A stretch of 64,000 nt of DNA, taken from contig CM012953.1 in NCBI GenBank assembly GCA_000181795.3, positions 14,428,183 to 14,492,182 of the forward strand, in the 5' to 3' direction. The notes beneath the pieces were generated by a model, which did not search any database, was not told the origin of the DNA, and worked only from the letters and a program-made list of their open reading frames with translations. The position numbers and the translations under genes are program-made. Shown here piece by piece: positions 38,725 through 51,135 of the stretch. The first letter of the stretch is position 1. Each line of letters starts with the position of its first letter. The stretch is from Trichinella spiralis. Lineage: Eukaryota; Nematoda; Enoplea; Trichinellida; Trichinellidae.

Positions 38725-39333
38725 TCATGAATCAACGGTTACGGTGTTTCCAGATTTTGTTGATAAAGAATTCTTCAATTCTGTGACGTTGTTGTTATCC
38801 ATCGCTTCAGCAATCGACTTATCTATGACAATTTCTTCTGATTTGTTAACATTAATCACTGCATCTTCTAAAATAAACAAATGATAATGATAATCAAGTT
38901 CATTAGCATTTTTATTTTCCATTTCAATTCATTCTCAATTTCATCAGATTGTAATATTTATAAAATAAACAAATTATATTTAAATAAAAAATAAATTAAC
39001 AAAAAACATTGTGGTTAATGTAATTTTAATTTATAAACAGCAAAACTAACAGAATGGAACGTTTAAATTTAAATTTCATGCTCTAAACGATATGATTCAT
39101 ATGCTAGATTCAATGATATTCAATGAGTTAACTTACATATATGCATGTAGTATCTATCTATGTGCATTATGTTTGTCTATTTATCTGCTCACTTCGAAAA
39201 ATATATGTACAAATAAATAATAGAACAATTTTAAAAAGTGAAATACTGTACCAGTGTTATTTTTGTATTTTTCTCGTTGAGCATCACAGTGAGGTGTGAC
39301 GTTGTATGATTTTTTAGAACCTGAAATTCCCAT
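38725..39333 (-). CDS. Small, probably N-myristoylated protein (74 aa)
   Basis: Two exons on the minus strand, 39252-39333 and 38725-38867, joined in phase 1; 225 nt, 74 aa. The N-terminus MGISGSKKS fits the N-myristoylation consensus (Gly2, Ser6) followed by lysines, as in membrane-anchored signalling adaptors. The rest is hydrophilic and acidic (NKSEEIVIDKSIAEAMD) and probably disordered, ending VTVDS. A CAATATTCAG acceptor ends one base before the ATG, as expected for spliced-leader addition, which supports this start. No family recognised. Too short to stand out as an ORF because the first coding exon is 82 bp. Confidence 0.6.
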
Positions 39334-40888
39334 ACTGAATATTGAAGGATGAAAACCAATTTAGTGGTTTGTTAGCTGGATTCTTCTCTTGTTGGTGTCT
39401 TTTGACAAAGCTAAACAGTTTCCCAATAGAAAATAAAATATTACTAATGTGGTGAGTATAAAATTTTCCAACGCACGTAACTTTTAAATAACAAATTCAA
39501 ATGTTAATTTCATGATGCAAATGTGGGCATATGAAAAGTCGTGTTTACTGACTATATAATATAGCGTGCCACGTATTCGAATTGCTATTTAGAATAATTT
39601 AGGGTCAAATGATATGAAAGGCCACACCCAACTACGCTTTTCGCCTAACACGGTCGCACATGCATGCATGCATGCATGTTGTAACGGATGCCAGCCAGAA
39701 CCGACCTTGAACCCATGTAAAATCTCCACTCCACTTTTTCAGTTGCTTAACATTCTATTTTAAAACTAATAAATAATATTAGTAACAGTTGTAAAGAAAA
39801 ATAATGCATTTTTTGTGAAAAGCAAAAACAATAATTTGAAAAATTTCAAATATGCAATTACTGCCTCCGTTGTGAAAAAATCATACATCTACGCAAAAAG
39901 GAGGCAAATTTAAATTTGAATTGGTCAAGCAATAATAATGAAGTTACAAATTTCAGCACTGAATCATTGTACAGACGTTTGCTCTATTTTCACTTTGGAC
40001 AAAAGCTGTTTGCAATCGGCAAAAAGTTTCATATGATTCACCACTTTGTTTTTCAATTAATTATTATTTATTTATAAATCTTTTATGTATTGTTTGAAAA
40101 AATGAATAATTTCCTTTTTGAAAATTTATCAGCGATGTAATGCAATATTAATTAAAAGTTTTGTTGAATAATATAATTGAAATATTATTACGAAATGTAA
40201 AACTATTCAAAGCAGAACTTGTTTTTCAAAAAGGTCAAAGAACTGTGATGCAATAACATATTGCTAAATTAACGGACAACCAAATTATTTTATGCAAATT
40301 AAAAGTAAACAAAAATTGCTTTCATATATGAATGAAAGTTGTATATTTATTTGTGAACAATTATTTTCAAAATAGATGAAGATTAAATGAATGAATAATT
40401 TTCAATTTGAAAAAGTAACAAATTTCAAAAGAGATATCACTTTCCAACTATTCAATAAACGTTAAAACCAAATTATTTGATGATTATTGACGCAATTTAT
40501 CAAAAAAATTAATTTTATTAAATATAGAAGAAAATTACTGTAACGCGAAATAATATTTCATTCATACTTACCAGAAAATTTTACTTTTGATTGTTCTCTT
40601 TGAAAATTACTCTTCAATAATACTAATGATAATAGCAATAATAAAAAGAGGAGCAAATTCTTTCAGTGTGAAGCAACAATATGATTGAATGACACGCTTG
40701 TAATGTTTTTGATGATTTGCAAGCAATAAATCAAAGCATCAAATGTCGAACAACACCATTCTCCCACGATTGCTCGCAATTTGGTCCTGATTGGTTGAAA
40801 ATTTTGAAATAAAAATATTCTGCAATCACATATTTATTAAATGCAACACACAATTTAAATTTTAATTTAAAAACAATAAAAAAATTAA
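39334..40888. other. Intergenic, with a GC-rich patch and (TGCA)n
   Basis: Mostly AT-rich. The segment 39600-39720 is GC-richer and carries TGCA repeated about five times at 39659-39679. A second patch lies at about 40660-40790. Neither folds into a recognisable tRNA or encodes an exon; they may be regulatory. Confidence 0.4.
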
Positions 40889-43211
40889 TCAAGATTCCAC
40901 ATTTTCAAGATCTTCCAAATCTTTCTTGATCAAAGTTATCACTTTCTCCAGCGTCTCTTGAAATGCAATCATGTACTATAAAAAAACAAAATATAAATAA
41001 CAATAAATCATTATTAACTTATTGCTCATTAGTAATTATAATTGAAAAGATTAACTAGATCAAGAAGAAGAATAATTTGAGAAATGTTAACTTTATTTAT
41101 TTCTATATTTATATGTTCATTTTAATCATCGAAATATTTCATAATTGAAAAAAACTTTTTTCTCACTTTTCCAATTTCCATTAGTGTTTCTTCACCAATA
41201 GGTTTTATTTCTGAAGCAAAATTTAAAGCATCCGGTGAATTTCGAAGACGGCATAGCAGCTCTAATAGCTTTGACTGAAACAGACCCAATGCACTGGAAT
41301 AAAATTAAATACAAATTCACAAATACAATTATTACTTTCAATCGACCAGGACCCCGAATATTTGTATTAATTCTTTCCAATCTAACTCTTAAAGCATCCT
41401 CACTTTTGTCCACTGCATGTCCACGTCGATATTTGAGCACTTCAGCAATTACAACCTGAAATCAACAATTATAATAAATAACGTTCAACAGTATACAAAA
41501 TATGAATAAAATAAATAAATATCGCTTATCACCAAAAGTAATCGATGAGCCAAAAGAAGATGCCTCTCTTTCATACTTTGCAAACGTCGTTCGATACTTA
41601 ACGTGCGCTCATCGATCATATTTAAATTTTTCACAATTTCCTGAATTTTTGTGAAATGCATTTCAACAGTTCGAAGCTTATTTACAACAGTTCAAAACTT
41701 ACCTTTGTACAGTTCTCTTGAAATGCTGTTTCTTGAACTTGGAGCCTGTGTCGAGCAAGCAATTCACTAAATCCTTGAATAGGCCAGGGAACTAAACGAT
41801 CCGGGTCGGGATTATCAACCTGTGCTTGTTTCCATACGGTACTATCAAAACCTGAGAAAAAAACAGTTTAATAAAATACTGAATATTGAAATAGCAAAAA
41901 AATAACACAATAAACCTGACGGTGGTACGGCAAGATATTCTTTCAATTTATCATCCATAACGCCTGCTTTGATTTCGATATTTTCAACCAAAGCTTGCGT
42001 TTGAAGCTGAACCTTGATGTTATTTTGATTGAAAAATGCAAACGTTTCAGAAGCAGAAATACGACGTTTCACTCCCGTCGATGGATTACTTTCCACAACA
42101 TAAATCACCGTATAGCATCTGGAAAATTAAATTTGATAAACAAAATAAATTTATGAAAACTGAAGAGGAAATTGCATGTACTTATTTCCAGGAGCTGGTT
42201 TAATACTTTCAATTTGTACTGATATTGTCGGCTTACTGCCCATTATTTGAAAAAGACAATCGCACAATAGCTGGCGATTATTTTTCACATCTTCCTCTGG
42301 TTTATTTATCAACAATCCAATAAATCCATCTTCATCTTTGAACAACAATTTTCGATTATAGCCGACAAACTTAAAAAGGTAGTAAAATAAAATTATTCAA
42401 TTCAACAAGTTCTTGTTCATAATTAATCAATTGAAATCTGAACGGAATAATTTGAAAGTATTACTACTCATGCATACGGTAGAATTACTAACCAAACAAC
42501 TTAAGAAAAATATATGACGAAATTTTTCAATTACTTTAAATTGACAAAACGGATTTTGAGGAGGAAATTCAACAGCAGGGGTATTGCTAGCGTAAAATCC
42601 TTTACCAACGCCGGAGAAAATAAGAACTTGATTAAACCTTGCAATAATCAGGTCCCTCTCGTCACCATAAATTTGTGGATTGTTGATAGCCAAGATATAT
42701 TTAACAATTTCATCGGAAACTAAAATTGAAATATTTTCCATGATTTCAAGTAATAAATTCGTCAGGCATTTTTCAAATTGAAAAAAAAACTTTTAAATAA
42801 AACAATACCATTAGTAGCCGGTGGTCTCGGCGCCCCAGTTACAGTAGTGTTAAAACTTGTAAATGTTGTTTGCGGTAACGGATTGCTGACAGAACCAAAA
42901 AATGTTGATCCTAAATTCGTACCAAACAAAGGAGCAGACGTTGTAGTTGTTGAAAGCGCTGGAGCGGCAAAGCCAACTGCCGTTGTCGTTGGATTTGCTA
43001 GTGTGGAAAAGAAAGTGGATTGCGTTGTCGCTGGAACCGCTGGAAATAGTGAAGGAAAAAGCGTCGACTGAACTGTAGAAACTGGGGTTGGAAATAGAGA
43101 AGCTTGAGTGCTCGGTGGAGGGAAACGAAATGCTGAAGACGAAACTGGGTTCGTAGCAAACAAGCTACCTGGGGTGGAAGATGAAACAGTGGCTTTGATA
43201 TTTCCAAACAT
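40889..43211 (-). CDS. NUP54: Nucleoporin Nup54
   Basis: Central-channel nucleoporin that forms the Nup62-Nup58-Nup54 complex of the nuclear pore. Nine exons (minus): 42809-43211, 42535-42719, 42182-42369, 41916-42118, 41703-41851, 41533-41640, 41336-41455, 41167-41274 and 40889-40975; 1551 nt, 516 aa. Residues 1-134 are a low-complexity Ser/Thr/Pro/Phe region with only three FG dipeptides (MFGN, LFGTN, FFGS). The middle has the alpha/beta domain with FVGYNRKLLFKDEDGFIGL. The Nup54 signature FDSTVWKQAQVDNPDPDRLVPWPIQGF begins at about 326 in two pieces (FDSTVWKQAQVDNPDP; RLVPWPIQGF). C-terminal helices follow (KYRRGHAVDKSEDALRVRL), ending IKKDLEDLENVES. Confidence 0.93.
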
Positions 43212-44969
43212 GAATGCTTAAAATTTAACTTTCAATAATACCAATCTGAAATTTACAAGAAAACAGTTCCATTTAATAAAAATAATCTTGATAGCGGCAA
43301 AATAAAACAAACAATATCATTATTTTTCAAATTACACTCATAGAACATAGATAATGCAAAAAATAGCGTAAAATTTATGCAGAACAAAATTAACAGCAAT
43401 TACATGTGGATCATATTACTTTAAATTTGCATTAAAATATTTATCATCATTTTTTCATTAACTGCATGTATTAACGTTTCGTACTGTATGTTGTGATTTG
43501 CAGGATGCTTTTGTTTTGGGCATCTCTTTTTTGTACATAAAAGTTGGTAAGTTTTTTTTATTAAGATTTATAATTTTTACTCAGAAAATTTGAATATTTA
43601 AGTTCATCAAAAATGTTTTATCTGAAAGGTTTCAAATTTGAATTGCTGCTAAACATCAGAACTTTTTGTCCACATGTAGCATAAATAATTTAAATAAATA
43701 TCACAATTTTTTTATTTTGTAGTGCAACTGAATACACATCTGTGCAATTAATTAATTGCCCATTCTAATTATGCATCTGAATTTAGCATCTATTCATAAA
43801 CGCATAAATGTGAACTAAAGTTGCTATGTCTCTTTTCAAACTAAAGAATTTTATTAAAAATATGAATGCATAAATTGCATTAAATTAAAATAATGTTTTT
43901 AAATGAAGATAATTGCATTAAATTAAAATCAGTAATATTAGATCTTATTTGTATAATTTTTGTGTTATTTTAAAATGTTAACATTACAATAGCTAATATC
44001 TTATTATTTGTTAATTAAATAAATTGCTGATGTCAATTAAGGCTTCAGTTACTATTATACATAATAATTTAAATGCACAAAAGAAAAAATAAACTATTTT
44101 CAAAATATTGCTATTTTATATGCTTAATAAATTTTGCTTTTAATATTGAATGTCTAATTTTAAAGTGCGCATTTTTATATGATGAAAAGTTCGAAACATC
44201 TGGAAATGGCTTATTGCAGTTTTTTGTTAATATTATTATTTGTTAACAAAATTATAAAGTAAGATTCTTAAAATAAATTGAAATGAAACATCTCCTAAGA
44301 AAATTAGATTTCGCAAGTAGTTGCTTCTATCTTTAGTTAAAATAAAAAGGTGTTCATATGCACTTCGTATATTTAGTTTAAAATGCTACTGTATTCATAT
44401 GCTATTAGCTATATGTAGTTTAAAATTAGAATAGTTTAAATTTTTATTAAAGTGCACCTAAAAAAAGCTTATCATTTCATTTCCAGATAGCAGTAAGAAA
44501 TCCTGCGCGTTTGTTGGCTTTCTTACGTCTACAATTGCTGGAATTCAACACATCTATTTGGTAAATAAATAATATTTTAAATAATTTTCATTTAAGGTGA
44601 TACCAATAGTAATAATAAATTCCGTTAATTTACTTTGAAACATTTTTCATATTTGAATGTTTAACTGAAAACTGTTTCGATAAACGGTTAAGTGACTGAA
44701 CATACTGATAATTTTATTTAATTTTACAATAGATATCAAATTTATATTATTTTCAGTGTATTGAAAAGTTCTGACAGAATATATATGAAAAAAAGTGGAA
44801 AACAAGAACCAAAAAAGACGTTATGAAAATGTAAATATTAGTGATTAAGCTTTCTTTATTTTTATAAAATAATTGTACATATTAAATACATATCTTTTAA
44901 TAGTTGCTATATTTGAATAGCGCTGATTTAACATGCATAAAAAATTGAAGGTTCTTGAAATATGAAAGA
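43212..44969. other. Intergenic with orphan candidate exons
   Basis: Between divergent NUP54 and the membrane-protein gene. Two segments look like exons but were not placed in a complete gene: about 43504-43546 (flanked by TTTGCAG and GTAAGT, reading DAFVLGISFLYIKV) and 44488-44562 (flanked by TTTCCAG and GTAAAT, continuing DSSKKSCAFVGFLTS). A third, starting at 44758 after TTTTCAG, would end the frame after five codons. No start codon was found. Confidence 0.3.
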
Positions 44970-45885
44970 ATGCAGTCCTTTATAAGCATATTGCCATTTA
45001 CAGCAGCGTTAACACTGATCTGTTTGGAACTGCCTTCGATGTGAGTATTTCATTTTGTTTTCTTCTTTAGCAATGCTAATATTTGTTATTTAGTGATGCA
45101 GTTTATTCTACGCTAAAGAAAAATCCATCTGAAGAAATGTTACTTATCATACTTGCAAAAACTGCAGCATGGTAAGCAATATATGGTTCATCCCTATTCA
45201 TTCTCATAATCAGAATAAGTTTTAGCTATTTCTTTGGTTTTCAAGGTTCTCTGATAACAGGATGTAAAGAAACCGCTTTACTATATTTCATGATTTTTTT
45301 AATTTATGTAAATTACCTGATTATTAATTACTGCCATGCATGTGATAAGGTGAGATGCTTGGTTCAGATGTTGTGTTGCTCATTATTTCTCATCTGAAAT
45401 TATTTCAGGCCCGTGCAGTGCAAAGTTTTAAATTATGTTTTGCTGTATGTGCATGTTTTCAGTGCTTTCTTTTATTCAACTGGAAAAATCCAATTCTGAT
45501 TTCAGCATTTAATATATATGCAACTGTATTCGTTGCTTTGAACGTCACATCTGCACTTTATAAAATAGTACTTTATATATGCTTTATGATAATTGACTCG
45601 ATCCAGTAATGTTATTTTTCATTTTGCAGAAGAGAGCGATTGAAGAAAAATCAACGAAAAACTTTTCATTTTCAGAATGTAGTTTAAATTTAATTTTTAA
45701 CTTGCAATTAGCCGTTTATTCATTTTTCAATAGTGAACTCAGCAGAACTGTAAGACTTTTACCAAATATTTCTTACTTGCTATTTGTAATATAATTTTTT
45801 GCATTTTTAGAGCATTTTCATGGTATATGTAGCAATTTATGCCTGTGCAATGCTCTTAATGCAACTTTATCCGCAATCAAACTAA
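44970..45885 (+). CDS. Multi-pass membrane protein, unknown family (208 aa)
   Basis: Six exons: 44970-45040, 45094-45171, 45226-45349, 45409-45567, 45630-45749 and 45811-45885. All phases agree and the sum is 627 nt, 208 aa. Introns are only 53-62 bp, with GT/AG ends. About five or six hydrophobic spans can be seen (PFTAALTLICL; YFMIFLIYVNYLII; FKLCFAVCACFQCFLLF; FNIYATVFVALNVT; IFNLQLAVYSFF; IFMVYVAIYACAMLL). Polar pieces include DAVYSTLKKNPSEEM and KRAIEEKSTKNF. No motif I can tie to a family. The candidate exons upstream (43.5-44.6 kb) are hydrophobic too but do not join in phase, so they may be a separate gene. Confidence 0.7.
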
Positions 45886-47751
45886 ACTGAATGCACAATA
45901 TATGCAAACATTTAAGTACAACAACCCTTTATTCATAAAGCTTATTGAATGGCTGCTTATAATGGTTGCTGCACAGAATATTTACTTATTTCTAATCTTG
46001 TAAATTATCAGAATGCTATGAATTACTATTTTCTAAATTAATAAAATTAATATATCTAATAAATCATAAGCAATAAAACAGTGATTTATTTTCAGCACAG
46101 AGTTTAAGTATAACAAGAAGAAAATTAAAAATTAACTATAAAGTATCCATTTATTAGTTATAAAAAGCTATTTTTCAAAGATTGAAAATTTTTTTCAAAA
46201 TATTCAGAATATGAATGTAATTTAAAACTGTAAATATATTAAATACAACTATCATCAGCACTGTCAAACAAGCTTACTAGTGCATTATAAATATATACAT
46301 TCATCAAGTATAAACTGATGAATTGTATTTTGCTATTATACAAAAAATTAAAATACATGCTCTGTATGATACTTTAGGTTTCAGAAAAATATTCTACTAA
46401 AGTCTGAAGTTAAGTTGTTAATAATTTTAAGTTTAATTTACCAAAAAACTTTTACATCCTCATCCTACTGTCTACTATGTAAAAGCTCTAAATCAATAGT
46501 GCACCTAAAAGACTAAGAGCTTTTTTCAATTAAAAAAACTATTAAAATTATGATGCGCATATTTATGATTTTTTGCAGTAAAGTTAAACTTCTTAATTTT
46601 TGAATGTTCAAATTAATATATTTCATTTTATTTATGTTTTGATAAAGTTTACAAATAAAAGCATAAATTTAACTTTGATTGAAAATGGCACGTTATTAAT
46701 TTAATTAAACGTTGTATTTTAATAAATTATTGTAAAATATTTTTCATATAGATAAGTACTAAAAATGCTATTATAGTTTAGTCTTTATTCATTGCATAAT
46801 TACTATAAGAATTTATCATTTTTACCAGTTTTGAATGAAAAGAGCAACGTTGATGTTTAATCAGAAAACAGAAGTTCTGTCAATCTTTCATTGGTTGACT
46901 TCTGCTATTGTGATAGATGCCAATCTTTTACGAATGCTGTCATTTTGCTGTTGATAAAAATTATTAAACGCTGAGCTTTAAACGAATTGAAATAATTACA
47001 TTCTCTACATTGCATTTTCAAAATTGATTCAGCACACTGCATAGAGATGTTTCAGTGTAACAAAGAATTTCTTTTTTTCTTTAAATTTTTATCAAATATT
47101 CATTAAACATTTCAAATTAAAATGTAAATGCAAATAATATGATGTTGAAAGAATTTAAGAAAAGTTAAAACATTTTCCGGGTAATTTTCACCTTATAAAA
47201 TATGCACATGTATATAAGCAGTATAATAAATATTTCTTTTCACCATGATCAACGCAAGTTTTTTGAAAAGCATTTTTTAAAAATAAATTTTAAATGGTTT
47301 AGAGTAATTGAAACGGTGCAGATCATTAAAAAGAAAATTTGTTTCCTTTTATATTACATTAGTACATTACTAATGAATGACATACTATGATCTTATAAGA
47401 ATAATTCAATTTAAAAAGAGAAAGAAAACTGAAAACACAAAGTTATAAATTAAATTTATTAAAATTGCAATAAGCATAAATGCAGAAATATCATAAATGA
47501 TGACAGAATTCATTTTCTTACAGATGTTACATTGTGCAATATTCATTAATGTCCAACAGAAATTTAAACCATCTTGTTCAATTTTAAACTTATAAACTCA
47601 TCATGGAAAATGTAAGCATTTCCAATTTTTATGTTCAAAGTAAGGAAAATTTTTGTTACATATTTTATTTTTACTAATTAATATGCTTACTGTTAAGAAG
47701 ATAATGATAATTTGCAATAACTGTCTAAACAAATATCAGTACAGTTTGAAT

Positions 47752-47754
<3 letters not shown>

Positions 47755-47785
<31 letters not shown>
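47755..47785. repeat. (TA)n microsatellite
   Basis: Uninterrupted TA dinucleotides, about 15 units. Confidence 0.9.
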
Positions 47786-47788
<3 letters not shown>

Positions 47789-48234
47789 TAATAAATTTCT
47801 TTAAGTAACGACATTTACAATGCTGTTCAAGCATAATAATCTTTTGTCAGCAGATGTTTATTAAATTAAAAATGATAATCATATTATTTTCAAAAGTCCA
47901 GCTTTAAGATACAAATTCATCTACAAAATGGGTTCATTTTTTCTTTGGAAAATAAATAATTTCATTTATTAATGGACTATTTTAAAATGAGTTTGTACTT
48001 GTAAAATCTAAAATAAGCTAGAAAATTTTCAAATGAGTGAATTTATAAAGTTAATTACTGATAGTTTAATATTATTATAGCACCAGTAGAGGTGAATGTA
48101 TGTAGCATCAAATGAATGCTGTGCTTCAATATATTTCAATAAAATTTTATATCATGCAGTTTATGACGCCACTTGAAGACTTATGGTTATTTATGATCAG
48201 CACTGTTTAACAAACGAATAAATTATTCGCGTGG

Positions 48235-48850
48235 CATTGTCTATGGACAGAGTTACAGTAAGGCACTTTAATCACAATCAGCTGCTATAAGTGAGAGAAC
48301 GACAATCGAGGTGAGCTTGTTTAGGCGGTTCAGCTCTTTTATACTGACGCTTGATAATAGATTTTGTATAAAAGCCAAACCTGCGGGAAGTCGGCATGAC
48401 AGCAAAACGGCTAGCCAGGCATTTGTAATTGACTGTTCAGAATATGGGATAAATTTCGATTTGTCTGATTCGCATCTTTTGCTTTGGTAATGTTGTCTTG
48501 AATTCGGTGAAATCATTCTCTTGGGATGGGCATCTTCAACCTCATAATCGTGTCCCTAATCCGATGCTAATTACTTGTGCAGGATCGTTGGTCAGATCAG
48601 GCTCACGACTCGATTTCTGATAAAGCGTTCAATTTAGTCAACCATTAATAAAATTTTGTCCAGAAAATTGGATGTTGGAAATTGTGCGTCAAAACTGTTA
48701 CCACAGCAAAAGCGCGTCTGCTTTGCTTTCATGTGGCGATCAAATTCTCTTTCAACTTACAACCGGGCACAGATCGCCAAAAACGCCACGTCATTCTGAT
48801 CATCGTAATTGCTTGGCAAATTGATTCTAGCTAGCTAGCAAGTGAAATTC
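48235..48850. promoter_or_regulatory. GC-richer noncoding island, possible regulatory module
   Basis: About 600 bp of near-balanced composition in an otherwise AT-rich desert, with stops in all frames and no recognisable protein. It contains homeodomain-like TAATTG/TAATTAC cores (near 48426, 48568 and 48806). Placed 2.3 kb upstream of a neuronal-type nuclear receptor, it could be an enhancer; an old transposon remnant is the alternative. Confidence 0.25.
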
Positions 48851-51135
48851 ATCCTTCATACAACAGCTCAGAGTAGCTGTACAAAAACTGAAGTGTAAAA
48901 AAATTATGCATACACACCCTTAAAAATACACACATACATGTGTGAGTATTTGCGCTTATGAGTGTATGCATATTCTGTTATAGTGCTCATAATACTATAA
49001 ATTCCATTACAAAAATGAATAAGTGAACTTAAATTTGAAATTGATTTTTACTGTTAATATGAAATGCAATATTTAAATAATTATCTACTGTTGATTAAAT
49101 TATATCAATGATTAACAACATTTTATTGCATGCAATTGAACCCATGTATGATTTTGCAAAATATAGTAGCTGATACTGAAATTGAGTTGTTTTATAACAA
49201 GAATATCTATTTTATAATATTTCAACTTTATCATGGCTTTTGTAATTATTGCCCTTGTAACCACTGACAAATAATAAATTAGTAATGATGACAATAAATC
49301 TTTGCTGATAAAGTTGTGTGAAATTCTAAAAAATATTTCGGTTTAATTATTTATATATTTGAGTAATCTTATAAAAAATATTTTGCTAAAAAAATGTGTT
49401 TTATATAAAAACGATATTCCTTTCAAAAAAATTTCATGATTAACAATTTATGATATATTCCATTTAAGCAAGATCGTGAAATGCAGAATATTTCATTTTA
49501 ATATTGCACTTTAATTTTTTTATTTTCAAGTTCAAAAATTGTGTTCATTTTCTTAAATATAAATGTAAATTTATAAATACATTATAATTATTGTACTGTA
49601 CGGTATAAGCGGTGCATGTAACCTAATAAAATTCGAGCAAAATAAAAGTTACCATATGAATTATTAGATTAAAAAAGGCAAATTAAATTATTATCAAAAC
49701 AATTAAAGAACATCCTTATACTTTTCATTATTATTTCCTTTATAAAATGAATAAAAATAGTTTCCAGTTGATTCCCTTCTACTTGTTTCATCTTTTTTTA
49801 ATACTTTAATTTTAAAGTAACAGTTAAATTCGCATGCTCTTTATAAAATGGAGAAAATGTTTTCAAGCTTCTATTAAAATGTATTACATCGTCATTGTTT
49901 TCTTGTTTCAGAAATGATTAATTTTTATTGTACAAAGTATTTTATTAAAGTTTGCTGAAATTAATCAAAGTGAAATTTATCAAATAATTTTCAGCGTTTT
50001 AAAGTAAATGCTGAACATTTCATTTATAATTATAAATAAGTAGAGTTATGGAAATAAAATTATATTTAATAAAGTAAAATTTCAGTAAATTAATTTATAC
50101 TGAACTGATAGAATAGTTTGAATTGCATTATTAATCATAAAATTATTATAAATATGCATTTTTAAATAAAATTTTCAATTTTTGAGCATTAATAATGTTA
50201 TTAATCTATTTACATTCCACATTCAGTAAGAGTTGAAGATGTTTCACTGGTTATGTAACTGTCTCAAATGCAGTTTATTTCTGAAAGATATCAAGCTTGA
50301 ATCAACGTTGAAATTAGGCAGAAAAAGTTTTCCAACAAACTTATTTCAACATTAAATGAAAAACAGATTTAGATTGTACATTTTGAAATAGATAACAAAA
50401 AGAAGCGAATAAAGTTAGTTACTGCTATTGAAAGTAAAGAAAAGCATAGCTGAGATGTGCATTTTGTATGTTTTTGATGATTAGTAGCTTTATCATGGCT
50501 ATTATTGGCACCATATTGAGCATGGTTGGTCGCAGGTGGCCAAAATGTGTGGTTAAATTGAAATGTTTTGAGATGCAAATCAGAAAACAAAAAGTTCCTC
50601 ATAGATGAAAGTGACAAGTGCCTTGCAGAATGATTGGATGTGGGCGGTGGAGGAAATTCAATTCAGTCGTTTGGTTCTGAATCGAATTAACACTTTATCC
50701 CACAGCGTTCCATAAACAATCATTGTTTTTCACACTGGCTGATCAGATAGCGAATACACTGGTGCTGCGGTAGGAAATCGAAAGATTGTCGAATGAATAT
50801 ATTATATAAGGCTTTGCTTTGCTTGCGAAAAAGGCGGAGTTAAGCTCCATTTCATTTCTACCAATCAGATGTAGCGTTGAAAGCGATCGACACCGAATTA
50901 CTGCCACTGGTCAATGAGCTTAAATTAACAGGTCAGCGCAGACTAAGAAAAGCCATATCATACAGTAAAGCGAACAAGCAAAAACTAATCTTTAAACGTG
51001 CATTTGATTTCTCAGCTTTTACTTTTTCTACCATATCCATTCATTCATACTGTTATTACAATTGTTAAAATCTTCCAAAACAAAATTCGCTCTGTTAAAC
51101 CTACTAAATTCGCCTACTAGAATACTTCACATCCA

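Larger units (their letters stand above)
45886..51135. other. 5.2 kb gene-poor region upstream of the nuclear receptor
   Basis: Mostly AT-rich without exons. It holds a (TA)n run at 47755-47785 and two GC-richer islands (48235-48850 and 50440-50900). The second includes a CCAAT box (ACCAATCAG near 50863) and lies just before the first coding exon, so it probably contains the promoter and 5' UTR of the receptor gene. Open frames in the islands have no recognisable content. Confidence 0.45.

Noticed and set aside
39600-39720. Candidate small RNA gene around the TGCA repeat
   Set aside because: No Sm site, tRNA cloverleaf or spliced-leader donor could be made out; it is left as unassigned GC-rich DNA.
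48268-48516. 82-codon minus-strand ORF in the 48 kb island
   Set aside because: No family content, no splice context, and the rest of the island has stops in all frames; composition alone explains it.
50877-51068. 63-codon ORF just upstream of fax-1
   Set aside because: It opens with TTG rather than ATG and ends in a Ser/Thr/Phe-rich tail; more likely 5' UTR of the receptor gene.
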